A DNA stretch of 64,000 bases from Telluria beijingensis (GTDB lineage: Bacteria > Pseudomonadota > Gammaproteobacteria > Burkholderiales > Burkholderiaceae_D), in NCBI RefSeq assembly GCF_030770395.1, contig NZ_CP132480.1:4436039-4500038 (forward strand). The letters run 5' to 3'. Under the pieces are notes generated by a model. It was not told the origin of the DNA, made no database searches, and saw nothing but the letters and a program-made list of their open reading frames with translations. Numbering within the stretch: position 1 is the stretch's first letter; each line of letters begins with the position of its first letter. Positions 37,512 through 45,976 of this stretch are shown one piece after another. Position numbers and translations under genes: made by a program.

Positions 37512-38396
37512 ATGGCGATGCTCAATACCGAAACCCCTTCCCAGGCGCACGCCGCCCTCGACCAATACCCCACCACCGAACTGGTCAACGTCTTCGTCGA
37601 CGACCAGTTGCAGGCCGTCGAGGCGGTGCGCAATGCCGCGCCGCGCATCGCCGCCGCCGTCACCGCCGCGCTGCCGCGCATGGAAGCGGGCGGGCGCCTG
37701 ATCTACGTGGGCGCCGGCACCTCGGGCCGCCTCGGGGTGCTCGACAGCGTCGAGCTGTACCCGACCTTCTCCTGGCCGCATGGCCGCGCGGTGGCGCTGC
37801 TGGCCGGCGGCAGCGACGCGATGTTCGTCGCGGTCGAAGGGGCGGAAGACGATTTCGAGCAGGGTGGGGCCGACCTGCAGGGCGTGAACGTGGGGCCGGA
37901 CGACGTGGTGCTGGCGATCGCCGCATCGGGCGGCACGCCATATGTGCTGGGCGCGATCAAGGCCGCGCGCGCGGCCGGCGCCCTGACCGTGGGCTTCGCC
38001 AATAACCCGGATGCGCCGGTCACGCAGGAAGCCGAGATCGGCGTCACCCTCGACACCGGCCCCGAGGTCGTCTCGGGCAGCACCCGCCTGAAAGCCGGCA
38101 CCTCGCAAAAGATCGCCCTGAACACCTTCTCGAGCGCGCTGATGGTCCGTTTGAACAAGGTCTACGGCAACCTGATGGTAGACTTGAAGGCTACCAATGC
38201 CAAACTGGTAAGGCGCGCGATCCGCCTGACCAGCTTCGCCACCGGCGCCGACGAGGACGCCGCGCGGGCGGTGCTGGAGCAATGCGGATTCCACGTCAAG
38301 ACGGCCATCGTGGCCTTGTCCAAACAAACCAGTGTCGAGCAGGCGCAAGCGCTGCTGGAAGCGGCGCGCGGCAGCGTGCGCCAGGCGCTCGCGTAA
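37512..38396 (+). CDS. murQ: N-acetylmuramic acid 6-phosphate etherase
   Basis: 294 residues with a SIS domain. IYVGAGTSGRLGVLDSVELYPTFSWP, VEGAEDDFEQGG, LAIAASGGTPYV, NNPDAPVTQEAEIGV and KAGTSQKIALNTFSSALM are MurQ-specific. It splits MurNAc-6-P into GlcNAc-6-P and D-lactate in the cytoplasm. MurNAc-6-P must be supplied by a kinase (AnmK or a MurK-type enzyme) or a PTS; neither AnmK nor a PTS is in the window, but a BadF-type kinase is four genes downstream. Confidence 0.95.
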   Translation: MAMLNTETPSQAHAALDQYPTTELVNVFVDDQLQAVEAVRNAAPRIAAAVTAALPRMEAGGRLIYVGAGTSGRLGVLDSVELYPTFSWPHGRAVALLAGGSDAMFVAVEGAEDDFEQGGADLQGVNVGPDDVVLAIAASGGTPYVLGAIKAARAAGALTVGFANNPDAPVTQEAEIGVTLDTGPEVVSGSTRLKAGTSQKIALNTFSSALMVRLNKVYGNLMVDLKATNAKLVRRAIRLTSFATGADEDAARAVLEQCGFHVKTAIVALSKQTSVEQAQALLEAARGSVRQALA

Positions 38397-38435
38397 AGCG
38401 CCATTCCGACAGTCCTGGCCTTCACGGCGCACCAG

Positions 38436-39713
38436 ATGTCACGAGACATGCAAAAACCGCAAGCAAGCCGCCCCTGGCTGTGGGTGCCGTCCCTGTACTT
38501 CGCCCAGGCCATCCCCTACGTCGTGGTGATGAACCTGACCGTCATCATGTACAAGGACATGGGGATTTCGAATTCCGACATCGCCTTCTATACCAGCCTG
38601 CTGTACCTGCCGTGGGTGATCAAGCCGCTGTGGTCGCCCATCGTCGACATGTTCGGCACCAAGCGCCGCTGGACCGTGCTGCTGCAGGTGGCGGTCGGCG
38701 CCTCGCTGATCGCGGTCGGCACCGTGCTGCACACGCCCGCCTTCTTTGCCGTCAGCCTGGCCGTCATGTGGATCATGGCGTTCAGCTCGGCCACCCACGA
38801 CATCTCGGCCGACGGCTTCTACATGCTCGGCCTGCGCCAGCAGCAGCAGGCCGCCTTCGTCGGCGTGCGCAGCACCTTCTACCGCCTGGCGACCCTGGTC
38901 GGGCAAGGCCCGCTGGTGGTGCTGGCCGGCTACCTGGCGGTCAGCCTGGGCGACGTTCGGCAAGCCTGGTCGATCGTGTTCTACGTGCTGGCCGGGATCT
39001 TCTTCGCCGCCTTCGCCTGGCACCAGTTCGTGCTGCCGTTGCCGCCGGACGACAAGCCCGTCCCGACCAGCAACAACCCGCTGCGCGACTTCTTCGGCAC
39101 TTTCGCCGCCTTCTTCAAAAAGCGCGACATCTGGATGATCGTCGCTTTCATTTTGACTTTCCGCCTGGGCGAAGCCCAATTGCTCAAGCTGGTGGCGCCG
39201 TTCCTGAAGGACCCGGTCAGCGCAGGCGGCCTGGGACTCACCACCGCCGAATACGGCATCGCCTACGGCACGGTCGGCATCATCGCCCTGACCCTGGGCG
39301 GCCTGGCCGGCGGCTGGCTGATCTCGCGCCTGGGCTTGAAACGCTGCCTGTGGCTGATGGTGTTCGCGATCCACCTGCCGGACCTGGTATTCGTCTACCT
39401 GTCGCAGACGCAGCCGACCGATCTCGTGACCGTCTCCGCCTTCCTGGCGCTGGAGCAGTTCGGCTACGGCTTCGGCTTCACCGCGATGATGATGTACATG
39501 ATCATGGTGGCCGACGGTCCCAATAAAACCGCGCACTATGCGATCTGCACCGGCCTGATGGCGCTCGGCATGATGGTGCCGGGCATGTGGAGCGGCGACC
39601 TGCAGGAATACCTGGGCTACAAGCACTTCTTCATCTGGACCTGCCTGGCGACGATCCCCGCCTTCATCGTGGCGGCGCTGGTGAAGATCGATCCCGAGTT
39701 CGGGAAAAAATAA
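38436..39713 (+). CDS. MFS permease, AmpG-like
   Basis: 425 residues with about 12 membrane helices. The N-terminal WLWVPSLYFAQAIPYVVVMNLTVIMYKDMG and STFYRLATLVGQGPLVVLAG resemble AmpG muropeptide permeases, although sequence is clearly distinct from classical AmpG. It would import a cell-wall sugar or muropeptide across the inner membrane. Its place between murQ and nagX supports an amino-sugar substrate. It ends 6 bases before the next gene. Confidence 0.85.
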   Translation: MSRDMQKPQASRPWLWVPSLYFAQAIPYVVVMNLTVIMYKDMGISNSDIAFYTSLLYLPWVIKPLWSPIVDMFGTKRRWTVLLQVAVGASLIAVGTVLHTPAFFAVSLAVMWIMAFSSATHDISADGFYMLGLRQQQQAAFVGVRSTFYRLATLVGQGPLVVLAGYLAVSLGDVRQAWSIVFYVLAGIFFAAFAWHQFVLPLPPDDKPVPTSNNPLRDFFGTFAAFFKKRDIWMIVAFILTFRLGEAQLLKLVAPFLKDPVSAGGLGLTTAEYGIAYGTVGIIALTLGGLAGGWLISRLGLKRCLWLMVFAIHLPDLVFVYLSQTQPTDLVTVSAFLALEQFGYGFGFTAMMMYMIMVADGPNKTAHYAICTGLMALGMMVPGMWSGDLQEYLGYKHFFIWTCLATIPAFIVAALVKIDPEFGKK

Positions 39714-39719
39714 GAGGCC

Positions 39720-40862
39720 ATGAACGACGCACCGGTGCGCCTGACATCGCTCGACGCCTTCCGCGGCTTCACCATCGCCGCGATGGTGCTCGTGAATAAT
39801 CCGGGCGACTGGGGCCACCTGCATGCGCAACTGGCGCATGCGGCCTGGCATGGGTGGACGTTCACCGACACCATTTTCCCGTTCTTTTTGTTCATCGGCG
39901 GCGTCGCGATGGCGCTGTCGCTGGGCCGCCTCGCGGCTGCCGGCGCGGACAAGCCGCAGCTTCTCATCAAGCTGGCCAAGCGCGCCGCGCTCATCTTCCT
40001 GATCGGCTTCCTGCTCAACCTGGTCCCGCGCTTCGACTTCGAGAGCGTGCGGATTCCTGGCGTGCTGCAGCGGATCGCCCTGTGCACAATGCTGGCGGCG
40101 CCGCTGGTGGTCTACCTGACGTGGCGCGGCCAGGCGGTCGCGATCTTCGTGCTGCTGGCGCTGTACAGCGTCCTGATGCTGCTGGTGCCGGTGCCCGGCA
40201 TCGGCGCAGGCAGGCTGGAACCGGGCCAGGACTTCGGCGCCTGGATCGACCGCGCGCTGATGGACGGCCACCTGTGGGTGGCGGCCAAGACCTGGGACCC
40301 GGAAGGCCTGGTCTCGACCTTGCCTGCCGTATGCAGCCTGCTGTTCGGCGTGCTGGCCGGCCGTTTGCTGTTGTCCACACTGGCGCGCACCGAGCAGGTC
40401 GTGTGGCTGATGCTGGCAGGCCTGGCCTGCCTGGCGCTGGGTTCCACGCTCGACGCCATCCTCATGCCGATCAATAAAAGCCTGTGGACGCCGTCGTTCT
40501 GCCTGCTCATGACTGGCTGGGCCCTGCTGGCCTTCGGCGCCAGCTACTGGCTGCTGGATGCGGCGCCGTCACCCGCGCTGCGCGCGCGCATGGCGCGCCT
40601 GAGTACACCTTTCGTCATCTATGGCATGAACGCGCTGTTCATCTTCGCGCTGTCGGGCTTCGTCGCCAAGATGCTCGGTTTTATCAAGATCACGCAAGCG
40701 GACGGCAGCCAGCTCGCGCTCGGCGGCGTCCTGTACGCGCCGTTCGCGGCGCTGCCGCTGGACCCGCGCAACACCTCATTACTGTACGCCATCGCCTTCA
40801 ATGCCTGCATGTTCGCCATCGCCTGGTGGATGTGGCGCCGGCGGTGGTTCGTCAAAGTCTGA
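39720..40862 (+). CDS. nagX: NagX-like transmembrane acyltransferase (HGSNAT family)
   Basis: 380 residues, about 10-11 membrane helices. The start RLTSLDAFRGFTIAAMVLVNNPGDW and the following HAAWHGWTFTDTIFPFFLFIGGVAMA are the hallmark of the heparan-alpha-glucosaminide N-acetyltransferase (HGSNAT)/NagX family. Human HGSNAT acetylates terminal glucosamine across a membrane. In bacteria nagX is found in GlcNAc catabolism clusters. A role in re-N-acetylating glucosamine-containing fragments is inferred. Confidence 0.87.
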   Translation: MNDAPVRLTSLDAFRGFTIAAMVLVNNPGDWGHLHAQLAHAAWHGWTFTDTIFPFFLFIGGVAMALSLGRLAAAGADKPQLLIKLAKRAALIFLIGFLLNLVPRFDFESVRIPGVLQRIALCTMLAAPLVVYLTWRGQAVAIFVLLALYSVLMLLVPVPGIGAGRLEPGQDFGAWIDRALMDGHLWVAAKTWDPEGLVSTLPAVCSLLFGVLAGRLLLSTLARTEQVVWLMLAGLACLALGSTLDAILMPINKSLWTPSFCLLMTGWALLAFGASYWLLDAAPSPALRARMARLSTPFVIYGMNALFIFALSGFVAKMLGFIKITQADGSQLALGGVLYAPFAALPLDPRNTSLLYAIAFNACMFAIAWWMWRRRWFVKV

Positions 40863-40883
40863 ACCGAATACAAAGGAGCCATC

Positions 40884-42479
40884 TTGCTTCCCAAAATGAA
40901 CAAACGCGCTTTCACGCTCGGCCTGGCGAGCGCCTTCGCCCTCGGCGGCCTGCTGTCCGGCTGCGGCACGCAGACCCGCATCGTACCGGTCGCCGAAACC
41001 AGCGGCGGCGACGATCCGCCGGCGGCGCCGCGCGAACTGCGCGCGGCCTGGGTCTCGACCGTTGCCAATATCGACTGGCCCAGCAAACCCGGCCTGTCGT
41101 CCGCGAAGCAGCAGCAGGAAGCCATCGCCATCCTCGACCGCGCCAAGTCCCTGAACCTGAACGCGATCGTGCTGCAGGTGCGTCCGTCGGCCGACGCCAT
41201 CTATCCATCGAAGATCGAGCCCTGGACCGAGTACCTGAGCGGCGTGCAGGGCAAGGCGCCGATGCCGGCCTACGATCCCCTGAAATTCTGGATCGACCAG
41301 GCGCATGCGCGCGGCCTCGAGCTGCATGCCTGGTTCAACCCCTACCGCGCGCGCATGGACGCGGCGCGCTCGCAGTCGGCGCCGAACCACATCACCAACA
41401 CCAATCCGGACATCGTCAAGCGCTACGGCAAATTCATGTGGATGGACCCGGGCGAGCCGGCCGCAGTCAAGCAGACCATGGACGTGATCCTCGACGTCGT
41501 GCGCCGCTACGACATCGACGGCGTGCACATCGACGACTACTTCTACCCTTACCCGATCGAGGCCACGCCGACGGTGGCCGGTAATGCCGCCGCGCTGGAT
41601 GGCCGCACGGCCAAGGCCGAGCTGGACTTCCCCGACGATCCGGCCTGGCAGCGCTACCTGACGAGCGGCGGCCAGCTCGAGCGCGCCGACTGGCGGCGCG
41701 ACAACGTGAATCGCCTGATCGAAGCCATGTACAAGGGCATCCACGCCGAAAAGAGCTGGGTGCGCTTCGGCATCAGTCCCTTCGGCCTGGGCCGCCCGGA
41801 CCGCCGCCCGCCCGGCATCGTCGGCTTCTCGCAATACGACAAGCTGTATGCCGACGCCGAGCTGTGGCTCGAGAAGGGCTGGCTCGACTACTTCGTGCCG
41901 CAGCTGTACTGGCCGATCAAGGCGCCGGCCCAGGCCTACGACGTGCTGCTCGATTACTGGATCGGCCAGAACCCGATGGGCCGCCACATCTGGCCGGGCC
42001 TGTTCACCAGCCGCATCGGCGCGCCGACTCGCGACTACCAGCCGGACGAAGTGCTGCAGCAGGTGAGCGTGACCCGTTCGCGTCCGCTAGCCACCGGCCA
42101 CATCCACTTCAGCATGGTGGCCCTGATGCAGAACCGCAAGGGCATCAGCGACCAGTTGCGCGCCAGCCGCTATACGGGCCAGGCGCTGGTGCCGGCCACG
42201 CCGTGGCTCAGCAGCGGACGTCCCGGCACGCCGACGATCAAGGCCGCCCGTGGCGCCAGGTCGGTCGACCTGACCCTGAAGGCAGGCAAGGACAATTCCC
42301 TGTACGCGATCTGGGCCCGCCACGGCGGCGAATGGCGTTTCGCCGTGGCGCCCGCGGTGCGCGCGACCTGGACGGTGTCGGACGACGAGCGCCTCGGCCC
42401 GGCGGAGGTCGTGGTGGTCAGTGCGATCGACCGCCTCGGCAACGAGGGCGAGCGCGTACGTGTGTGGTCGAAACCATAA
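40884..42479 (+). CDS. Family 10-like glycoside hydrolase lipoprotein (GHL10/UPF0748)
   Basis: 531 residues. A lipoprotein signal ends in LLSGC (C27 from the TTG start). The GHL10 barrel shows RELRAAWVSTVANIDWPSK, LNAIVLQVRPSADAIYPSKIEPW, LELHAWFNPYRAR, YDIDGVHIDDYFYPYP and WLDYFVPQLYWPI; acidic residues in HIDDYF are candidate catalytic positions. A C-terminal Ig-like domain follows (~430-531). The start is probably TTG 40884, because GGAG lies 5 bases before it; ATG 40896 is 17 bases from that site. Substrate is unproved; context suggests peptidoglycan glycan chains. Confidence 0.87.
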   Translation: MLPKMNKRAFTLGLASAFALGGLLSGCGTQTRIVPVAETSGGDDPPAAPRELRAAWVSTVANIDWPSKPGLSSAKQQQEAIAILDRAKSLNLNAIVLQVRPSADAIYPSKIEPWTEYLSGVQGKAPMPAYDPLKFWIDQAHARGLELHAWFNPYRARMDAARSQSAPNHITNTNPDIVKRYGKFMWMDPGEPAAVKQTMDVILDVVRRYDIDGVHIDDYFYPYPIEATPTVAGNAAALDGRTAKAELDFPDDPAWQRYLTSGGQLERADWRRDNVNRLIEAMYKGIHAEKSWVRFGISPFGLGRPDRRPPGIVGFSQYDKLYADAELWLEKGWLDYFVPQLYWPIKAPAQAYDVLLDYWIGQNPMGRHIWPGLFTSRIGAPTRDYQPDEVLQQVSVTRSRPLATGHIHFSMVALMQNRKGISDQLRASRYTGQALVPATPWLSSGRPGTPTIKAARGARSVDLTLKAGKDNSLYAIWARHGGEWRFAVAPAVRATWTVSDDERLGPAEVVVVSAIDRLGNEGERVRVWSKP

Positions 42480-42497
42480 TGCGGGTAGCATCTCGGT

Positions 42498-43409
42498 ATG
42501 CCGACTGATCAAGACAACTTGCGTGGCGTAGGCCTGGGCATCGACGCCGGTGGCACCCGCACCCGCTGGGCGCTGGCCGCGCCCGGCGGCGCGATCCTGG
42601 CTGAAGGGACGGTGGCGGGCCTGTCCGCCCTGCAGATGGCCACGCCCCACGGCCGCGAAGCCGTGCGCGCCACCTTCGAGACGCTGGCGGCGGCGGTATT
42701 GCAGCATGCGAATCCGGTGCGGGTGCAGGCCGGCCTGACCGGCTTCGGCGGCGATGGCGAACTGCTGCAGGGCTGGCTAGCCGCCCTGCTGGGCGTGGCG
42801 CCGAGCGCGGTGGTCCTGTGCAACGACATCGAGATCGCCTACCGCGCCAGCTTCCAGCCCGGCGAAGGTTATCTGGTATATGCCGGCACCGGCTCGATCG
42901 GCGCCTTCATCGATGAAGACGGCGTGTTCCACCGCGCCGGCGGCCGCGGCGTGGTGCTGGACGATGGCGGCGGCGGTTTCTGGATCGCGCGCGAGGCGCT
43001 GCGCCATATCTGGCGCAACGAAGACGAACAACCCGGCCGCTGGCAGGCCTCGCCGATGGCGCATGCGGTGTTCGGGCACATCGGCGGCCCCGAGTGGGAC
43101 CAGTCGCGCCACTTCATCTACCAGAACGAACGCGGGACGGTCGGCAAGCTGGCGCTGGCGGTCGCCGCCAGTGCCGACAGCGATCCGGCGGCGCATGCCA
43201 TCCTGGTCGACGCCGGGCGCGAGCTGGCGCGGCTGGCGCTGGCCTTGATCGCGCGTTTCGGACCGCGTCCGGTGGCGCTGACCGGCCGCGCCGCCGAACT
43301 GCATCCCGTGATCGCCGATACCATGCACGCCGCCTTGCCGCCCGGCGTTGCATTCAACCAGACCCGCCAGCTGGCCCACCACGCCGCCGCGCGGCTGGCG
43401 CTGACCTGA
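42498..43409 (+). CDS. BadF/BadG/BcrA/BcrD-type sugar kinase (GlcN/GlcNAc/MurNAc kinase)
   Basis: 303 residues of the ASKHA fold: GLGIDAGGTRTRWALA (phosphate 1 motif, about 11-26), VLCNDIEIAYRASFQPGEGYLVYAGTGSIGAF (phosphate 2) and VVLDDGGGGFWIAREAL. This subgroup includes N-acetylglucosamine kinase, glucosamine kinase GspK and the MurNAc kinase MurK. With murQ four genes upstream and no anmK visible, a MurNAc kinase role is attractive, but the sequence does not discriminate between these substrates. Confidence 0.85.
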   Translation: MPTDQDNLRGVGLGIDAGGTRTRWALAAPGGAILAEGTVAGLSALQMATPHGREAVRATFETLAAAVLQHANPVRVQAGLTGFGGDGELLQGWLAALLGVAPSAVVLCNDIEIAYRASFQPGEGYLVYAGTGSIGAFIDEDGVFHRAGGRGVVLDDGGGGFWIAREALRHIWRNEDEQPGRWQASPMAHAVFGHIGGPEWDQSRHFIYQNERGTVGKLALAVAASADSDPAAHAILVDAGRELARLALALIARFGPRPVALTGRAAELHPVIADTMHAALPPGVAFNQTRQLAHHAAARLALT

Positions 43410-43437
43410 ACAACAAGAATCCACCCAGGAGAACACC

Positions 43438-44376
43438 ATGAAATCGATCGCCGCGATCCTCGCCCTTGCCGCACTGGCGGGCTGCTCCACCACCCCGCGC
43501 TACGACACCACCTATACCGCCCAGGGCCAGTCGAGCCGTGCGCGCTTCCTGGTGCTGCACTACACGGTCGCCAACACGCCCGCCTCGATCAAGATCTTGA
43601 CCCAGCAGCAGGTCAGCTCGCACTACCTGCTGACCGACGAGGCGACGCCGAAGATCTACCGCCTGGTGGACGAGAACCGCTCCGCCTGGCATGCCGGTAA
43701 CTCGAGCTGGAAGAACTACACGCAGCTGAACAACAGCTCGATCGGCATCGAGATCGTCAACGCCGGCTGGAAGGACACCCCGCAGGGCCGCGTCTACGCG
43801 CCGTTCCCGCAGGCGCAGGTGGACGCCCTGGTTCCGCTGGTGAAAGACATCATCCAGCGCCACGGCATCGCGCCCGAGAACGTGCTGGGCCACAGCGATA
43901 TCGCACCGCTGCGCAAGCAGGACCCGGGGCCGCAATTCCCGTGGCAGCGCCTGGCCCAGGAGGGCCTGGTGCTGTGGCCGGACGCCACCCGCGTGGCGGC
44001 CGTGCGCCCGGCCTTCGACGCCCTGTTGCCCGACGTCGGCTGGTTCCAGCGCAAGCTGGCCATGCACGGCTTCGGCATTGTCCAGAGCGGCGTGTACGAC
44101 GAAGCGACCCGCACCACGCTGGCCGCCTTCCAGATGAAATACCGTCCGCTGGACATCGCCGGCAATCCGGATGCCGAGACGGCATCGCTGCTCGAAGTGC
44201 TGACCACGCCGGCCGGCACGCCGCCGCCGCCGATGCCGGTGATTCCGGCGCAGCCAGTGCTGCCTTCGGCCCCGGCGCCAACCGCGGAACCGCTGCCCGG
44301 CGCGCTGGAAAACATCCCGCCGACCGCGCCGGTACCGGCGCCCGTGCCCGCCGTGCCACCCGTGAACACGCCGTGA
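43438..44376 (+). CDS. amiD: N-acetylmuramoyl-L-alanine amidase lipoprotein with peptidoglycan-binding domain
   Basis: 312 residues. Lipobox ALAGC (C16). An amidase_2 domain contains RFLVLHYTVANTPASI (zinc His near 41), SSHYLLTDE, AWHAGNSSW, SIGIEIVN and the second zinc region VLGHSDIAPLRKQDPG. A PG_binding_1 domain (GWFQRKLAMHGFGI to MKYRPLDIAGNPD) and a Pro-rich tail follow. AmiD-type enzymes cut the MurNAc-L-Ala bond, freeing stem peptides, from the outer membrane. It completes the sugar-releasing set with the GHL10 and kinase genes. Confidence 0.92.
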   Translation: MKSIAAILALAALAGCSTTPRYDTTYTAQGQSSRARFLVLHYTVANTPASIKILTQQQVSSHYLLTDEATPKIYRLVDENRSAWHAGNSSWKNYTQLNNSSIGIEIVNAGWKDTPQGRVYAPFPQAQVDALVPLVKDIIQRHGIAPENVLGHSDIAPLRKQDPGPQFPWQRLAQEGLVLWPDATRVAAVRPAFDALLPDVGWFQRKLAMHGFGIVQSGVYDEATRTTLAAFQMKYRPLDIAGNPDAETASLLEVLTTPAGTPPPPMPVIPAQPVLPSAPAPTAEPLPGALENIPPTAPVPAPVPAVPPVNTP

Positions 44377-44417
44377 CCCATCGCCGTAGGGTGAATTTCG
44401 CGGTATCCTTCGCCCAT

Positions 44418-44446
44418 CCGCCCCGTGCGTATGCGGGGCGGGTTTT
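44418..44446 (+). terminator. Intrinsic terminator after the murQ-amiD operon
   Basis: CCGCCCCG (44418-44425) pairs perfectly with CGGGGCGG (44434-44441) with an 8-base loop, followed by GTTTTCT. It separates amiD from the lysR gene. Confidence 0.65.
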
Positions 44447-44464
44447 CTACTGAAGGATGAAGCG

Positions 44465-45364
44465 ATGCGTCTGCGTCATATCGAGGTGTTCCATGCCATC
44501 ATGCAGGTCGGCACCATCAGCGGCGCCGCCCAGGTGCTGCATATCTCCCAACCGGCGGTGACCAAGGTGCTGCAGCATGCCGAGCTGCAGCTGGGCATGC
44601 CGCTGTTCGAGCGCGTGCGCGGCAAGCTGTACCCCAAGCCCGAGGCGCACCGCCTGTTCGCCGAGACCGAAAAACTCAACCGCGACCTGCAGGGCATCCG
44701 CCGCCTGGCCGCCAGCCTCAAGGGCCGCGCGGTCGAGACCGTGCGCCTGGTGTCGACGCCGACCATCGCGGTCAGCGTGCTGCCGGACGGGATGACCGCC
44801 TGGCGCCGCGACTTCCCCGAAACGCGTTGCGAACTCGCCACCCATCACACGAGCGAGATCGTCAACGCGCTGCGCCTGGGCGAAGCCGACCTGGCCCTGT
44901 CGCTGCAGGACCCGCGCCACCCCAGCATCGTCGCCGAGCCGATCGCCCACGGCCTCTTGACCGTGATGGCCCCGGCCGGCACCTGGAGCGAAGAAGCGTG
45001 CAAGAAGCCGATCTCGGCCGAGGACCTGAGCGGCGAATTGATCGGCCTGGCCGACCGCGATCCGCTGGGCGAGATGGTGATCGCGGCCTGCGAGGCGCAG
45101 GGCGTGCAGCCGGTGTTCCGCACCGTGGTGCAGACTTACCAGATCGCCCGCTCGCTGGTGGAGGCCGGCGCCGGCACGGCCATCCTCGACCCGTTCACCG
45201 CCGCCTCGGCGGCCTCGAACCGGGTGCAGTGCCGCCAGTGGTCGCCGTCGATTCCGGTGCACCTGTTCCTGCTCACCGCCAGCCATTCTCCCCTGTCGCA
45301 CGGGGCGCGCGAGCTGGCCAACTGCATCGGCGCGAGCGCGCGCGCCTGTCTCGACCACAAGTAA
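44465..45364 (+). CDS. LysR family transcriptional regulator
   Basis: 299 residues. The N-terminal winged helix (MRLRHIEVFHAIMQVGTISGAAQVLHISQPAVTKVLQHAE) and the effector domain (~90-295) match LysR proteins, close to those controlling D-amino-acid or wall-peptide genes. Its stop codon is directly followed by the ATG of ddpX, so it is co-transcribed with that gene rather than divergent from a target. The inducer is unknown. Confidence 0.9.
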   Translation: MRLRHIEVFHAIMQVGTISGAAQVLHISQPAVTKVLQHAELQLGMPLFERVRGKLYPKPEAHRLFAETEKLNRDLQGIRRLAASLKGRAVETVRLVSTPTIAVSVLPDGMTAWRRDFPETRCELATHHTSEIVNALRLGEADLALSLQDPRHPSIVAEPIAHGLLTVMAPAGTWSEEACKKPISAEDLSGELIGLADRDPLGEMVIAACEAQGVQPVFRTVVQTYQIARSLVEAGAGTAILDPFTAASAASNRVQCRQWSPSIPVHLFLLTASHSPLSHGARELANCIGASARACLDHK

Positions 45365-45976
45365 ATGAACCTTACCCTCGCCAGCGAGGACGTCGCCGCC
45401 AGCCCCGACTTTCGTCATTTGAGCAGCATCGCCGGCATCCGGGTCGACCTGCGCTACGCCACGCCCAATAACTTCGTCGGGCGCGACCTGTATTCGCCGT
45501 ACGACTGCGCCTGGCTGCACGTGGAGGCGGCGCAGGCGCTGGAGCGCGTAGTGGCCTGGCTCGCCGCGCGCCGCCCCGACCTGACCCCGCTGGTGCTGGA
45601 CGCCCTGCGGCCGCAGCGCGTGCAGCAGCAACTGTGGGATGCGCTCGAGGGCACCGAGCTGCGGCTCTACCTGGCCAATCCGGCGCGCGGCTCGATCCAT
45701 TCCTATGGCATGGCGCTGGATCTCACGCTGGTCGATGCCGACGGCGTCGAGCTGGACATGGGCACCGGCTTCGACGACATGACGGAGCTGTCGCATCCGG
45801 CGCTGGAAGACGGTTTTGTAGCGGCCGGGAGCCTGGGCGAACAGCAGCTGGCCAACCGCCGCCTGCTGCGCGCGGCGATGCTGCAGGCCGGCTTCGTGGG
45901 CATCAATACCGAGTGGTGGCACTTCGATTGCGGCGACCGCGAGCTGGTGCGCGCCACCTTCCGCCGCGTGCTATAG
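45365..45976 (+). CDS. ddpX: D-alanyl-D-alanine dipeptidase (M15 family, DdpX/VanX-like)
   Basis: 203 residues. The M15D motifs are present: IRVDLRYATPNNFVGRDLY, LDALRPQRVQQQLWD, the zinc motif SIHSYGMALDLTLVD (H and D ligands) and EWWHFD with the catalytic Glu and last His ligand. It hydrolyses D-Ala-D-Ala to D-alanine. There is no signal peptide, so action on imported dipeptide in the cytoplasm is expected. It adjoins its LysR partner with no gap. It is not evidence of vancomycin resistance: no vanH or vanA ligase is present. Confidence 0.92.
   Translation: MNLTLASEDVAASPDFRHLSSIAGIRVDLRYATPNNFVGRDLYSPYDCAWLHVEAAQALERVVAWLAARRPDLTPLVLDALRPQRVQQQLWDALEGTELRLYLANPARGSIHSYGMALDLTLVDADGVELDMGTGFDDMTELSHPALEDGFVAAGSLGEQQLANRRLLRAAMLQAGFVGINTEWWHFDCGDRELVRATFRRVL

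Noticed and set aside
42498..43409. BadF/BadG family label read as benzoyl-CoA reductase activator
   Set aside because: It lacks the neighbouring reductase subunits and the iron-sulfur cysteines of the activator; the surrounding genes are amino-sugar genes and the fold is shared with sugar kinases.
44381..44400. GTAGGGTGAATTTCG as a third copy of the 31-bp hairpin repeat
   Set aside because: Only the first nine bases match and the hairpin stem is missing, so chance similarity is more likely.
45365..45976. VanX-type dipeptidase as evidence for vancomycin resistance
   Set aside because: No vanH, D-Ala-D-Lac ligase or VanRS genes nearby; context is wall recycling and Gram-negative bacteria use DdpX for nutrition.
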